In this document: piece by piece, positions 1-11,292 of the stretch
Numbering within the stretch: the stretch's first letter is position 1
How the letters are laid out: each line of letters starts with the position of its first letter
Source: Spongilla lacustris
Lineage: Eukaryota > Porifera > Demospongiae > Spongillida > Spongillidae
Direction: 5' to 3'
DNA length: 64,000 nt
Assembly (NCBI GenBank): GCA_949361645.1
Contig: OX442419.1
Span: forward strand, 7,615,377 to 7,679,376
Notes under the pieces: model-generated
What the model saw: only the letters and a program-made list of their open reading frames with translations
Databases searched by the model: none
What the model was told of the DNA's origin: nothing
Made by a program: the position numbers and the translations under genes

Positions 1-544
1 TGTACCCATTTCCTGATTGCATTTGCAGGTGAAATACATACTATTGCACTAAACAAACATGTCACTTCTCCCCCAGTAGTAAAAATGTGCAAACCTATAC
101 TACAAGTAGCGACCTGTGGGATGTCATGGCTAAAGCTGCATGAATTCATACCTGGCTGAACTCACTCTCACACACTGATTTGACATAGTGTTGCGGATCG
201 AGCAAATCTTACACCTAGAGTATATTACACATCTCCCTATTGAAGGGGAGATAAAATTCACTCAAAAGATAATACGTAGATCATTATCTCTGGTTCACTC
301 CCCCGTTCCCAATAATACTCGCGATTTAGGCTAGTCCAGCCCGAAGCAATGAATTCGGACTCTACTGATACTCTCACGTCGTACTTACACCGTTAGCGGA
401 TATTTCTAGCACATTTCCCCAGAATGCCCTTGGTTTGGGCCCTTTGATATGTACCGATACGCGATAGAACATTGTACTCAGAGACGCATAAGTACGGTTA
501 ATTCATTGTTACAAAATATCAATTCAGATTTATTACAAAACTGT
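1..544. other. non-coding left edge
   Basis: No convincing coding region, RNA gene or repeat was seen. Reading frames are short and lack homology that I recognise. The last bases before 545 may be the first part of an exon that is interrupted by the transposon starting at 549 (see the entry at 4160-4322). Confidence 0.4.
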
Positions 545-548
545 CCGG

Positions 549-640
549 TGTCACAGGAAAATTTGTCGCCCGGAAATTGTACAGTTTTTCCTTAGGAAAT
601 TATGTCGCCAGGAAATACTGCCGCTCGTGATCGATAATTG
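549..640. repeat. left TIR of element A
   Basis: The sequence matches the reverse complement of the right end. It contains repeated GTCGCC-GGAAAT motifs and a TCCTTAGGAAAT palindrome. Confidence 0.85.
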
Positions 641-874
641 ATATTTTCGGCAAAGGCGTGCGATCTGTGATGATGGGAGTGCTAAAATTTTGAATATTCC
701 AATGCATGCAGGTATATGCAATACCGAATCCAAGACAACTGACCAATATAAAGCTGTAAGCGCGTTGAAAATTCTGCCACCAGCTACGCTAGAAATGTCA
801 TAGTTTCAAATGGGATGCAAGTTTATAATGAATAATACAACATTAAAATGCAAGTGAATATACAAAACTTTACA

Positions 875-3800
875 TTACACTGTTTTAAAATCTTGATTGA
901 GATTTGTTATGTACATGCATTCATCTTGGTGCAAACCACTGCTAGCTTCATCTGCTGTGTGTTTCAGCCACTTACATGAATCTCCACATTGAGCATATAC
1001 ATAAATGGTTGCATTCAACAAAGAAGCTGCTGCAATTATCTCCACTTCTGTGGCCCAAACACCCATGCAGACTGCATACTAGATTGCTTCATTTACTATT
1101 CCATGTTTCCATAGGAGGATTCCAGGGAGGAAAACACAGAATTTTTAGATTAATGAATCATATGTGTGGTTATAAGATGATGCAGTTCTTGATGAAACTC
1201 TTGAGATCCTGTTATAACAAGTGACATACTTCTAAAGAAACAGTTTCCATCAGCTGAAATTCTAGTTGTTGCTGCAGGATGATGTGGCACATTGATCCTT
1301 TTAGGCTGCTGCACATGTGAAGGATTTCCATGAACAAATGTCAATCCTAGTAGAAGAACAAAATACATGTATAAACGTGATAAGCTATATTCCACCTTGC
1401 GGCAAAGAGAGATATGTGCTTCACTATCTGACATTATAAACTAGCACATTGTTCAATATGTTCTAATAAAGCATCTAAGGAAAATTGCTTGCCATGGAAA
1501 TAACTTCTCTGTTTAGTCACCCATTGGAATATATCATCCAACGAACTCATCAGAAAATAGGTGTTTCCAAGGACAGTGACAGACTTTGATAAATTTGAGC
1601 CACAATTTAATAACTCAACTCCTATTACCAATGTGTTTATTGTTCCAATTGTGCATTGGATCTTAGCTATGAATTTTTCAAACTCACCTTGCAAATCTTC
1701 ATTTTACGATGAAAAAATTTTCTCGAAACATTTCTTTTAACAGACGCTTACCATAGAAGGTACGGTAATCTATCAATAAGGCCACATTGATGTCCTTGCT
1801 CAATGCAAACTCTCCATCTTGCATATCAAGGACTGCATCCTGTTTCATAGTAAAATGTATTTAAATGTTACACTTTGTTACAATCACTGTGATTAAGGAC
1901 TTACACGTACATTAAAGTCTTGATCATCCTCTTTGGCTTCATAATGAATTATGCAAGCATCAGACCTCCATAGACAAATAAGGCTTGGAGAATAAAGCTG
2001 TTCTTCAAGGGCGCTGCTCTTGTAGTTACTGTCTTCACTGACACAGCCATCTCTTCCACCAACAATTTCATCAACTGCATCTTCAAACACTGCAATATTA
2101 AAGTGTGTTACTCATCAATCATGTGATTATTTCTGTTACCCATGCACATGTAATATACATAAGGCTTATTGCTTGGGGCAAGTTGCACAAAAATAGGATG
2201 ATTTATGTCAGTTACACAATACCTGGCTCCAATACTGGTCGTGAACTACCCTCTGCATATTCAGACATTACACAAGTAAAATGCATTTACATGATTTTAA
2301 CCAAGCCCCCATTTATTATTATCATGCACATGAAGTCAGTGGTACAAAGCCTTAATTGAGCAAAGGGGCCTATCTTTTGCACCTTCAGACACTTTGGAAG
2401 TGAAATCTGTCTTAAAATTTTGGTGATTTACTGATCTTGTCCAACTCAGTTTTTGCTGCTGTGTAAAATAAAATTTGAAAGCACAAAATACACACATTTT
2501 CAACTAACAACTCTGATGGTATAGTTTCAGTCGTGATATATTGAAATTTTGAGCCAAAACTTTGCAAGGTTTCTTCATCTGTGAGAGTGTACAAGTTTCT
2601 TTAAAAAGAACCTTATGATAAAAATAAGGTCCTATATCCAGTTTGGTTCCATTTTAGAACCTTTTTGGTTAGTTTCTTGCTATTTCTTAGTAGCACAACA
2701 GCTCCCGCTTTGTATAGTCCCTTATCAATGTTGTGTACCGCATCATCGTATATCTTCTGCCTGCACTGAGCTTTCTGAATATTTTGTAGAGCCTGCTGTC
2801 GCACATTTACCATTGCCTGCATGTCAATATGTACAAGTAATAGCATTTAATGGCATTTAAAAAAAAAAAAAAAACCTCAATATTTCTTTCAAGATTGCTC
2901 TCTGTGTCATAAGATTCTGGATATGAGTTTGGCCTCATACATTGAATTCTATGGGCAAATGAGGAAGTCTGCCATACCCCCAAAAAAGGGTGAATACTTG
3001 GTTGAATCTTAAATAGAAATGTGATATGAAAAAAGTATAGCATCGAGATACTGATCCCAATTTGTTTGCTCTGAATCAACAAACTTCAGTAACTGACACC
3101 GAAGTGTGTTTTTGAACTGCTCATCCAAACCATTGCTCTGAGGATGATATGCACTTGTCAGGTTACACTTTACTCCAGTGAATCTGCACAATTCATCGTT
3201 AACCTTAATAAAGCAATTTTTTTTTAACATACATGTAAATGTGGCTGCTTATAAGGTACCTTGTTAACAAATTCTCGACCTTGATCTGTTATCTTAACCT
3301 TGCAACATCCATGTCTGGTAAATAAAACAGTGGAACAGAAAATCAGCAACTCCACTGAATGACAGTCTTATCAGGGAGGGCTGTTGCTGCAGGCCATTTA
3401 GAAAATAGACAAGATACAGTCATTATATACTTATTTCTTCATGGTGTTTCTGGTAAAGAACCAATCAGATCTACAACTATGGTGTGCCATACTTCTCCCT
3501 TGTCATGAATTGGGTGGAGCTCTGCAGAAGTCTTGTCAAATTTTCTATACACAGTGACATAGAAGAGCATCAGTACATAAATATACCTGTTTGCTCTTTG
3601 GTACTTGTCACACGTCTTGCAAAATTCTTTCACGTCATTTACCATTCCACGCCAATAAAATCTCTCTGCTATTTTGGAAAGCGTCTTATCTCGTCCAAAG
3701 TGACCACCACCAAGTTTAGCGCAATGACATCCTTCAAGAACGTTTTGTCTATCCTTCTCGGTCACAACCTACAAGATTACTGATCAGTTAGCTCAAGATA

Positions 3801-3903
3801 TTTCAAAGTATTTTTTACGATGACCTGAAACTCTCCACCTTCTTTATCCTTCCTTTACGACAAACTCTTTGCTCTCCTCCGAAGACATTCTCTTTCATTC
3901 TTG
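875..3903 (-). pseudogene. Ginger1 transposase with OTU domain, decayed
   Basis: Read on the minus strand, the segments follow the order of a Gypsy-like integrase. The first is a zinc-binding domain (3597-3768; HCAKLGGGH then CDKC). The core follows, with first Asp in VVDLIG (about 3480), second Asp in TDQGREF (about 3275) and Glu in NGLDEQ (about 3125). A GPY-like tail lies near 2620-2800. A segment at about 1650-1830 resembles the region preceding the OTU domain in element C (DGEFALSKD). The OTU part contains DGNCFF at about 1240 and ITN at about 905. A 52-bp intron (3545-3596) splices NR to KF exactly as B reads. The frame is broken by a TGA near 3439, a frameshift near 2970 and other gaps. 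The OTU His position reads NQDF instead of the NHF seen in C. The three acidic core residues survive, but the gene cannot make a full protein. Start and some exon edges are uncertain. Confidence 0.8.
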
Positions 3904-4007
3904 TTATAAAGAGGAGGATATGTTAACTCAATTACAGCAAAATGCTACTAGTATGTCATATTAGGACCGATCTATGGCACCTCGAAAAACGTGTACAGAA
4001 TGATATC

Positions 4008-4155
4008 GAGCATGCGCGCGACAGTATTTCCTGGCGACAGAATTTCCTTAGGATATATATATATACGGTCGCTACGCTAATTGTGAGCGACTTAATTTCC
4101 TTAGGAAAAACTGTCGCAGCGACACAATTTCCGGGCGACAGATTTTCCTGTGACA
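4008..4155. repeat. right TIR of element A
   Basis: Inverted match of 549-640, extended by about 60 bp that include an AT dinucleotide run and extra copies of the GTCGC and CCTTAGGAAAT motifs. Confidence 0.85.
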
Positions 4156-4159
4156 CCGG

Positions 4160-4322
4160 CCAGACCTACTCGTCACAGCAGCGGATCGATTACATCACCG
4201 CTACGTGTGATGTAATCCAAGTTCGGTGCAACAAGTCCAAATCGTCAAAGCAGTTAGACGTGCTCAACTCAGCTATCGCACACGCTAATAAAGGTTCGTT
4301 GGGCGAAGCGTGTAAGCAATAA
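4160..4322 (+). other. possible host exon interrupted by element A
   Basis: If element A and one CCGG copy are removed, the sequence from about 515 to 548 joins 4160 onward in one open frame. That frame continues through TYSSQQRIDYITATCDVIQ and ends EACKQ at a TAA (4320-4322). A CAG precedes the left part and could be a splice acceptor. The composition looks coding, but I recognise no family. It may be an exon of a host gene or of another repeat that was hit by the transposon. Confidence 0.3.
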
Positions 4323-4366
4323 AGGTATTAATTTCATCTGGCATCGCCGCAGATAACGAGTCGACC

Positions 4367-4497
4367 TGTCACGGAAATTTCGGTCCGCTGAAAATTTTGG
4401 TCCCGGACCAATATTTTCAGAAAATTTTGGTCCGGTCGGACCAATTTTATCTGAAAAAAAAGGTCCGTGTCCGAAAAGAAAGGTCCGGAGATTTATT
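4367..4497. repeat. left TIR of element B
   Basis: Inverted match to about 8000-8125. It contains at least five GGTCC-type motifs separated by A/T-rich blocks. Confidence 0.85.
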
Positions 4498-4533
4498 TCA
4501 TACGTCCACGTGGTTGATATCAGTTTGCGAGTG

Positions 4534-7500
4534 ATGGCGGAGATTGAAGAAACAGTTGACGATGGTTCTGATTGTGATGATCTTGTCGAGGAGGCTTATG
4601 CCTATTTAGTGTCGATGAAGTATCCTGAATGTGTCAGTGAGACAAAAAAGAGGGTGATACGAAGGAAAGCGGCGAAGTTGTCAATATCTGTTGAAGGAGA
4701 GCTATTGTATAAGCACAAGCAGGGAAAGGAAAAGGTAAGTAGCGTTTATTCAATACTGCCATTATCGTTTTTGATATTTTTGGTAGTGACATGTATGTAT
4801 GTATGTGTCTAATAAAGTAGCCATCTTTTACGCAGAAGGAAGTGCTGTTGCGTTACATCCAGAGTTTGAAAGAGCGCCAGAAGATCCTACTGGCATGTCA
4901 CATTGATTCCACTTCTGGTCACATGGGTAAGACCAGGACACTATACAGGATCAAGGAACGATTCATGTGGCATGGCATGGTTAAAGACGTTGTTAGCTTG
5001 GTGAGCTCTTTATTTAACTGCATCAGTGGTACTCCTTTATTTTTTTTTATATTACAAATTCAATCCTGGTTCTGTTATATTTCTGCAGCTATCAAAATGT
5101 GATGTGTGTCAACGCATGAACAGAAAGCTAACTACTGGAGTGCCTGAGCTTCATCCCATTCCAGTTAAAGCCCCCTGGTACATGGTTGGCATTGATTTCA
5201 TTGGCCCTCTGAGCCCAGTTGCAAAGGACGGAAGTCGTTACATACTCACTATCAGTGATTACTTCACAACATGGGTTGAGGTGGTACCTACAGTCAACAA
5301 AATGGCATCTACAATGGCAAGTTCACTGTTTAAGTTCAGCATGTGTACCAATTATTTATATGTGCATGCAGCTATTTGTACATGTAGCTGTGCATGGCTT
5401 TACTAGTTCTTTTAGTTTGATAATTTTTGTGGTACAAAGCATGCTCTTACCATGCAACTGATAGTATGTTTTGGTGAGCTCCAAATATTTATGGTCGTGT
5501 CCTTACTTTAACTACAGATCTTTATGCGAATGGGACTACCACGTGTGTTGCATGCTTTCAGACAATGGCAGCGATGCACTGAATGACCAACTTACAGAGA
5601 TACTAGGAATTAAGAGGAGGCTAACTACAGCTTACCACCCTCAGGTTTGTTCCATGAATGTTATTGTGTACTGTAGTATACATATAAAAATGCGTGCACA
5701 CAATCTGATGTCATCCGATCTCTCTCAACTTCAACTTGTAGGCCAATGATCTTGATGAGCACTTCAATCAGACGCTTCAAAACATGTTGGTGAAATATGT
5801 GTCTTCAAAGAAGGATATGTGGAGTCACTACCTAGACACTTGTGCCTTCGCATGTAACACTTCCCGACACGACTCTACTAAATACACACCATTCATGTTA
5901 ATGTTTGGTCGCCGAGCAACCCTTTCAATTGATGTGGAGCTTGAGCGGCAATGTTCTGAAGATCACTGCAAGAAATATTGGGAACTTGAAGAACATCCCT
6001 ATCCTGCTGTATTTTCAGAACATGCATGCATATTGGAAGAGGCCAAAGGCAACATTACTGCTGCACAGTAGAGGCAGAAAGAAGCATATGATAAAAAGCA
6101 CTGCAAACCAGGCCATTTTCAGTGTGACCAGTTGGTATTGCTGAAAAACTTCTCTCGTAAAAAGGTCAAGGGCGGAAAACTTACAGAAAGTTTTCTTGGG
6201 CCATACACAATCATAAATGTGCTGCCAAATGGTATATATGAAATACGCAATGAAGAAGGCAAGACTACTCGTGCTACTGGCAGCCACTTAAAAATGTACA
6301 TGTCAAGTGATGCATGTTGTATGGACGATGAAGATGAAGATCAAAGTTCTTCACAAGGAGATTGTGTAAGTAAATTTTAGTGTGTAAGTACATGTATTAG
6401 ATACTTGTCAGTCTGCAGCTGATTATGTTAACAAATACATGGGTGTATGCAACTCTCAGCCACCATAAAACATGCATTGTTTAAAGGTTACTCCTTCTTA
6501 CTCCTTCTGGTACTCTGGCAAGCCCTCATTCTTCTGAAGATGATTCAGATTGTCACAATGGAGGCCAATCTAAAGGTTTGTCTTGTATATCCTTTTTCAC
6601 TTTCTTAGAATATAAGACTTGGTACATTTTCAATAGACCATTCATCACTCTGTAATCGTGCCCATCAAAATGACTGTGTTGAAGTCGGTGGCATTGACAG
6701 TGGTTGCACTGTAATGGAGGATTGTTCAGTTTCTGTTAAACGAGATACCATTCGTAAGGTAAATTACTTTGTATAGCAGAGGAATGTACTACCTATATAG
6801 TACAAACTGCTCATTTTGATTTGGATTGCACACTGCATTATGTGTGTAAACTGAAGATTTACCATTTATTTTCTCACAGAGAAAGTGCCCTTTCACACGC
6901 GAAATGAAATAAACAAGTAGTGAGTGGTGAATGGCTGACTGATGACCATATGTTCTATGCACAAGAGCTTCTCAGAATGCAGTTCCCCACCAATGATGGA
7001 TGGCAGAGCACTCTTCTAGCTCAGAACAATAGATATCTTCCAGCCAAGATGGATGCCATTCAGATTCATATAGTGTCGGATTCCCACTGGGTATTGTCAG
7101 CACGACTTGGTGGTACAGTCACTCTTTTTGACTGCCGTAAGGTTGGAAGTCATATCTCTTCGACCCTAACCCATCATTTATGCCAGGTGTACAGAACATC
7201 AATATGTGAGAGTGCGGGGAATTCATTCTTAGCTGTGAATGTTGCTACCGTCCAAAAGCAGCGTGGCAGTGATGGTTGTGGGTTTTTTGCAATAGCATTT
7301 GCATTGCATGCTGCCCTGGGTCACTGCCTAGAAGAAATCGAGTTTGACCAGGCAACTATGCAAGACCACCTCTTAAAGTGCTACACTACAAGAAACTTCA
7401 TTCCTTTTCCTACCAAGAAAGTGAAAAGAGCCCATCATACCCTCATCATGAATATAGATGTGTTTTGTAGCTGTCAGATGCCTGACACCTATGGGGATAT

Positions 7501-7603
7501 GGTGCAGTGTGGTCTTTGCGAACAGTGGTTTCACATCAAGTGTGTTGGCCTCCACTCTCTTCCATCAAGTGCAGAAGAATGGAATTGTTCACTCTGTACA
7601 TAA
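4534..7603 (+). pseudogene. Ginger1 transposase with Ulp1 protease and PHD finger, mutated
   Basis: Exons inferred from GT..AG sites are 4534-4734, 4836-5000, 5089-about 5333, 5518-5644, 5742-6365, about 6486-6575, about 6639-6759 and about 6881-7603. Order: N-terminal segment with MKYPE, zinc-binding HIDSTSGH..CDVC, DDE core (GIDFIGP; LSDNGSD; NDLDEHF), GPY tail (FLGPYTI), an acidic linker, then a Ulp1/C48 protease with His in SHWVLS, Asp in FDCRK and Gln/Cys in QKQRGSDGCGFF. The last about 50 residues form a C4HC3 PHD finger (CSCQMPD..CGLC..WFHIKC..CSLC). Breaks: a frameshift between PRVL and SDNG (about 5550), a lost donor after exon 3, an in-frame TAG at 6069-6071, and a frameshift near 6905. 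The protease and PHD exon itself is open. The start ATG at 4534 is chosen because the upstream in-frame codon is GTG. Confidence 0.85.
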
Positions 7604-7999
7604 ATCTTGGTGTGTTAATGAACTTTACCTTTACTGAGTGAGTATTTATATACAATGAGTTGCACAACTGAACTACTACAATTAAGCAGACACATCAGGG
7701 CCAATTGCAGATCACCTACTGTGTGGCCTTGATAGAAAACGCCAAAAGGTTTTGGTTGGTCTACCATCAGAGTACATAGGCATATAGTCTTCTACAATGA
7801 GTAAGGAGTCCCAAAGCCCCTTCTAATAGGTCCTATTACATGTAATATAATAGATCGATACGAGAGCATCAGTGATTATACATTTATATTCACCTACCAC
7901 TCAATCCCGTCGATAAAGTCAAGAGACTAGTTACATACATGTATGTACTACAGCGATTACGAAGGAGATGGTGGTGAACTTCATTATAGACTTAGAAAA

Positions 8000-8125
8000 C
8001 AATGTCCGGACCTAAAATTTCAGGGCGGACCGTATTTTTCAAAATTATCGGTCCGGGCGGACCAAAATTTTCAGCGAAAATTTCCGTCCGGGACCAAATT
8101 TTTCAGGACCAAAATTCCAGTGACA
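8000..8125. repeat. right TIR of element B
   Basis: Reverse complement of the left end. The alignment is imperfect internally, but the terminal TGTCAC and the GGTCC reiteration are shared. Confidence 0.85.
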
Positions 8126-8474
8126 GACCTGCGTTTCAGTTGCTGCTTGACAAGCACCCTCAAGAACTTGTCCTATGTCCTCCAGCTTTTGTGACATCAT
8201 TGTTCCACTCAGTTTTGGCCTCGAATCAGTTTTGAGCCAGACATCATTCTCGATCTCTTATAATTAGGCGTCTGCATATGGCATGTGGTCCCTCAGGAGT
8301 CAGGACTATGTACATGTTATAAGACACCTACCGAATGCTTCAGAAGTTCCCCTAGCCTTCGAACTACAATACATGTATGTACTTGACTTCGAGAGCTAGT
8401 AAACCTTCTGGCCTCCGTGTGAATGCCAAATTTCTGGGCCAATGGCGTAATACAATAGAATCAGCAGACCACCA

Positions 8475-8905
8475 GACGATAGGCCAGTCGCAGTTGGGGA
8501 AGCTCTGAAGCGGTTGACAAGTAAATGCCTTTGTATCCTAACAAAGGCTAAGCCTAAGGCTGCCAAATTCTTCGAGGAATACCATATGGGAGTGGCTTGC
8601 CCAGGTGGGTCCGAATCAACCACCCACATCCTTAGAATGCATCGTAAGACGCTGGAAAGATGACGATTTTGTCACACTTAAAAAAAAAATTCTAAAAAAA
8701 TTCCAGAATGCCTTCAACATGGTCTCATACCAGGTTTTACCCTGAGCTACTGCCATGGGCATCATGGTGCTATGGACATGCAGTTCCCATGCATGGGTGT
8801 TTTCACTCCATGGGAACCATATCCTCTGAGACAGGTGTCCAGCAAGGGGACCCTCTGGGGCCTCTGTTCTTTTGCTTAGCCCGCAGAATCTATAGCTACA
8901 TATTA
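8475..8905 (+). pseudogene. non-LTR retrotransposon reverse transcriptase fragment
   Basis: One frame from 8475 reads RPVAVGEALKRLTSKCL, then EEYHMGVACPGGSES. After a poly-A-like slip near 8680 another frame gives WASWCYG and SETGVQQGDPLGPLFFCLA. GVQQGDPLGP is the conserved RT motif preceding the catalytic loop in non-LTR elements, and the RPVAVGE segment lies upstream in the same family. The catalytic FADD-type motif is missing and the frame is broken, so this is a 5'-truncated, dead remnant. A related 3' fragment occurs at 41950-42195. Confidence 0.7.
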
Positions 8906-10452
8906 GGAGTTGCCTAACACAGAAGGTACATGGATGTTGTAGCTGGTTCAGGGAAGGTTGTTGCCAGGGTGATCACCACTCGAACTACGTGTCCTAAGAC
9001 TTCAACATGTGTCTGAGCTACATGGAAGGTTAAGCATCACCCCAATGATATGCTAGGGCTTTACTGGCTAGCTAGGCCGCCTTCATATTTATAATGACTC
9101 TTTGTGTCTAGGTATAGGTAGTCTTTGCATATTGTATAATTTGAATAAATGGGGAGATTCATGATTTTTGTTGCTTAACACATAGGGAGAAAGTGAATTA
9201 TGATAACTGATGGAAATGAGGTATGCACCCTACACTTGACTGGCTATGGGATGTCAGCAAACCCCATGCAACTGATTGTTTATGCACAAAAATCATTTCT
9301 CAAAGATTCAATACTCCTCAGTGTAACAAAGCCTATCCTCAAGATGTCTAGCACTAACAGCAGCTATGGCCACAGCTGCTAATTTAAACAGTTGGCAAAG
9401 TGTCAGGAAATAATCACTTATACTGGTGTGATGGATTGATTGTCGGCGTAGTTATACTACTTGAATTTTTACCACTACGACAGTTGCTGCATGTCTGATA
9501 AGCAGTATAGTGTACCATACATGTACATATAATTGGTGTGACCCCTTACAATCAATGCAATATTTCACAAGCACACAGATGCAAAGCTTCTCTTTGCAAT
9601 GTTGGATGAGGTTGATGCACTGAATTCTAGAGTTGTTTGACGCTACTTAATTTATGGGGTGATTTCATAAGCTTGTATGCATAGCATGTGATATATTCCT
9701 TCACAAGCATTTACATCACTCCATGGGTGTGCTGCATGTGCCGCTGAGTAGCAAAATCATCTTGCCAATTAATTCTATTGATTTCTTTATAGCAGAATCT
9801 TATGGAGTCTGGGGTATAAAGGCAACTGGCTGATTTAACCAGCTTCTTGCTAAGTCTGATAAAGCCAATTAATGGACATCTCAGAAGAATTAACCTTTAT
9901 CTTGTGAGGGCTTAGTAATTGGCTATTTTGTCTGGTTCCATTTAAGTTCACCACTCTATAGTTACAGTATTTTTACATTTGTGTTCGTAATATTCATGAT
10001 GTCATCCTATAACATGTGAGAGTAGTAATATTACATTTCGTAGAGAGTTGCCACCTGGCGTCACGCGCGTCTTACATCACTGTGTATGTTGCTATAAATA
10101 TACACCGCGTGGGTACGAGATGAACAATAACCGGACGGGAACGAACAACGAATAAAAAAAGGCGGTGTCATATACGCTCACGTGGTACATATTTATAGCA
10201 TGTCGTAACATAAATAGCAACAGACACATGACGCAAATTACGTAACTAAATAATACAAGTCGCGCGTGACTTCAATGCAACTCCTCTACATGTCAGTATA
10301 CATATAATAATGAACTCCATACAATTAAATGAAACTATTCATGCAAAAATGATACTTTGCATATATAAATATAAAGTCACAAAATATAATAACAATTTTC
10401 AGTACTTCATATTGCACCATATATATATATATAATATTATTATTATATATAT
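8906..10452. other. non-coding stretch
   Basis: The sequence is A/T-rich with short frames only. I see no recognisable gene, RNA or repeat until the palindromic element begins at about 10453. Confidence 0.4.
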
Positions 10453-11126
10453 GGGACAGTGTCCAGCAAAATCGGGCTTGTGGGGTTATAACTTTATCAC
10501 TATAAAAATTGCATGTTGTACTAAAAAACACATCTACGCGACGGTACTACCTTTTACTTTCAAACTTCGTACACTTGTTCCCACACCATTTCTCTGTGTG
10601 AAAATCGATTTTTGTGATCTACACATTTTCCGTGCCGTGGATACAACAATCGTTAACCCCGCGGGTTAGAAATCCTCATTTCTACACGTACGAGTGTTGA
10701 AAATGCGTAACTCATAAAGGAGTCCTGTAGCTATTGGTTTGTTCTGTTCGTTAATTTCTATATCATCCGTTACGGAGATACAGTTGAACAAACTACATGT
10801 ACGAGCACGTTTTCCCGCTTCATTCGCGCCAATGATTTTGGCAAATCACGTCCCGCTTAGTGAATGGGAAGGCGGTGATCATAACATTGGCGCGAATCAA
10901 GCGGGAAAATGTGCCTGTAGTTTGCTCAACTGTATCTCCGTAACGGATGATTCAGAAACTAACGAACAGCACACTCCCGTACGTGGAGAAATGTGGATTT
11001 CTAACCCGCGGGGTTAACAATTGTTGTATCCACGGCACGGAAAAGGTGTAGATCACAAAAATCGATTTTCGCACAGAGAAATGGTGTGGGAACAAGTTTA
11101 CGAAATTTGAAAGGAAAAGGTAGTAC

Positions 11127-11235
11127 TGTCACGAAAAATTTAGTCCGGGAGCAAAATTTCATCCTAGGATTAATTATCGCAATTCACATCCGGCCAAAAA
11201 TTATCCGTGCCTGCTATTTTTCATCCTACCCCATC
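11127..11235. repeat. left TIR region of element C
   Basis: Terminal TGTCACGAAAAATTTAG followed by CATCCTAGGATTAAT and a later CATCC copy. It matches the right end in inverted orientation with interruptions. Confidence 0.75.
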
Positions 11236-11292
11236 CTTTTGTTAGCGCACCGCTTGCCACGTGTCGGCTTGACTGAATCAGCTGCGCCTAGA

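Larger units (their letters stand above)
549..4155 (-). mobile_element. Ginger1-type DNA transposon A (integrase + OTU)
   Basis: Both ends carry matching inverted repeats beginning TGTCACAGGAAAA, and the element is flanked by identical 4-bp CCGG copies (545-548 and 4156-4159). TGT..ACA termini, a CCGG target duplication and a Gypsy-like integrase with a C-terminal OTU protease are the published hallmarks of Ginger1 elements. The coding strand is minus. The right TIR is about 60 bp longer than the left because of an internal insertion containing an AT-rich run. Total length is 3,607 bp. Stops and frameshifts in the coding region indicate a dead copy. Confidence 0.9.
4367..8125 (+). mobile_element. 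Ginger1-type DNA transposon B (integrase + Ulp1 + PHD)
   Basis: The ends are inverted repeats starting TGTCAC, built from reiterated GGTCCG/CGGACC and AAAATTTT blocks. Identical 4-bp GACC copies flank it (4363-4366 and 8126-8129). This target is unlike the CCGG or CCGT reported for Ginger1. The element is 3,759 bp. It encodes an integrase followed by a Ulp1-like protease and a PHD finger on the plus strand. It lies 211 bp from element A in the opposite orientation; they are separate insertions because their TIRs and TSDs differ. Confidence 0.9.

Noticed and set aside
7943..8235. Plus-strand frames across the right TIR of element B
   Set aside because: They cross the transposon boundary and the reiterated GGTCC motif array, so they are not genes.
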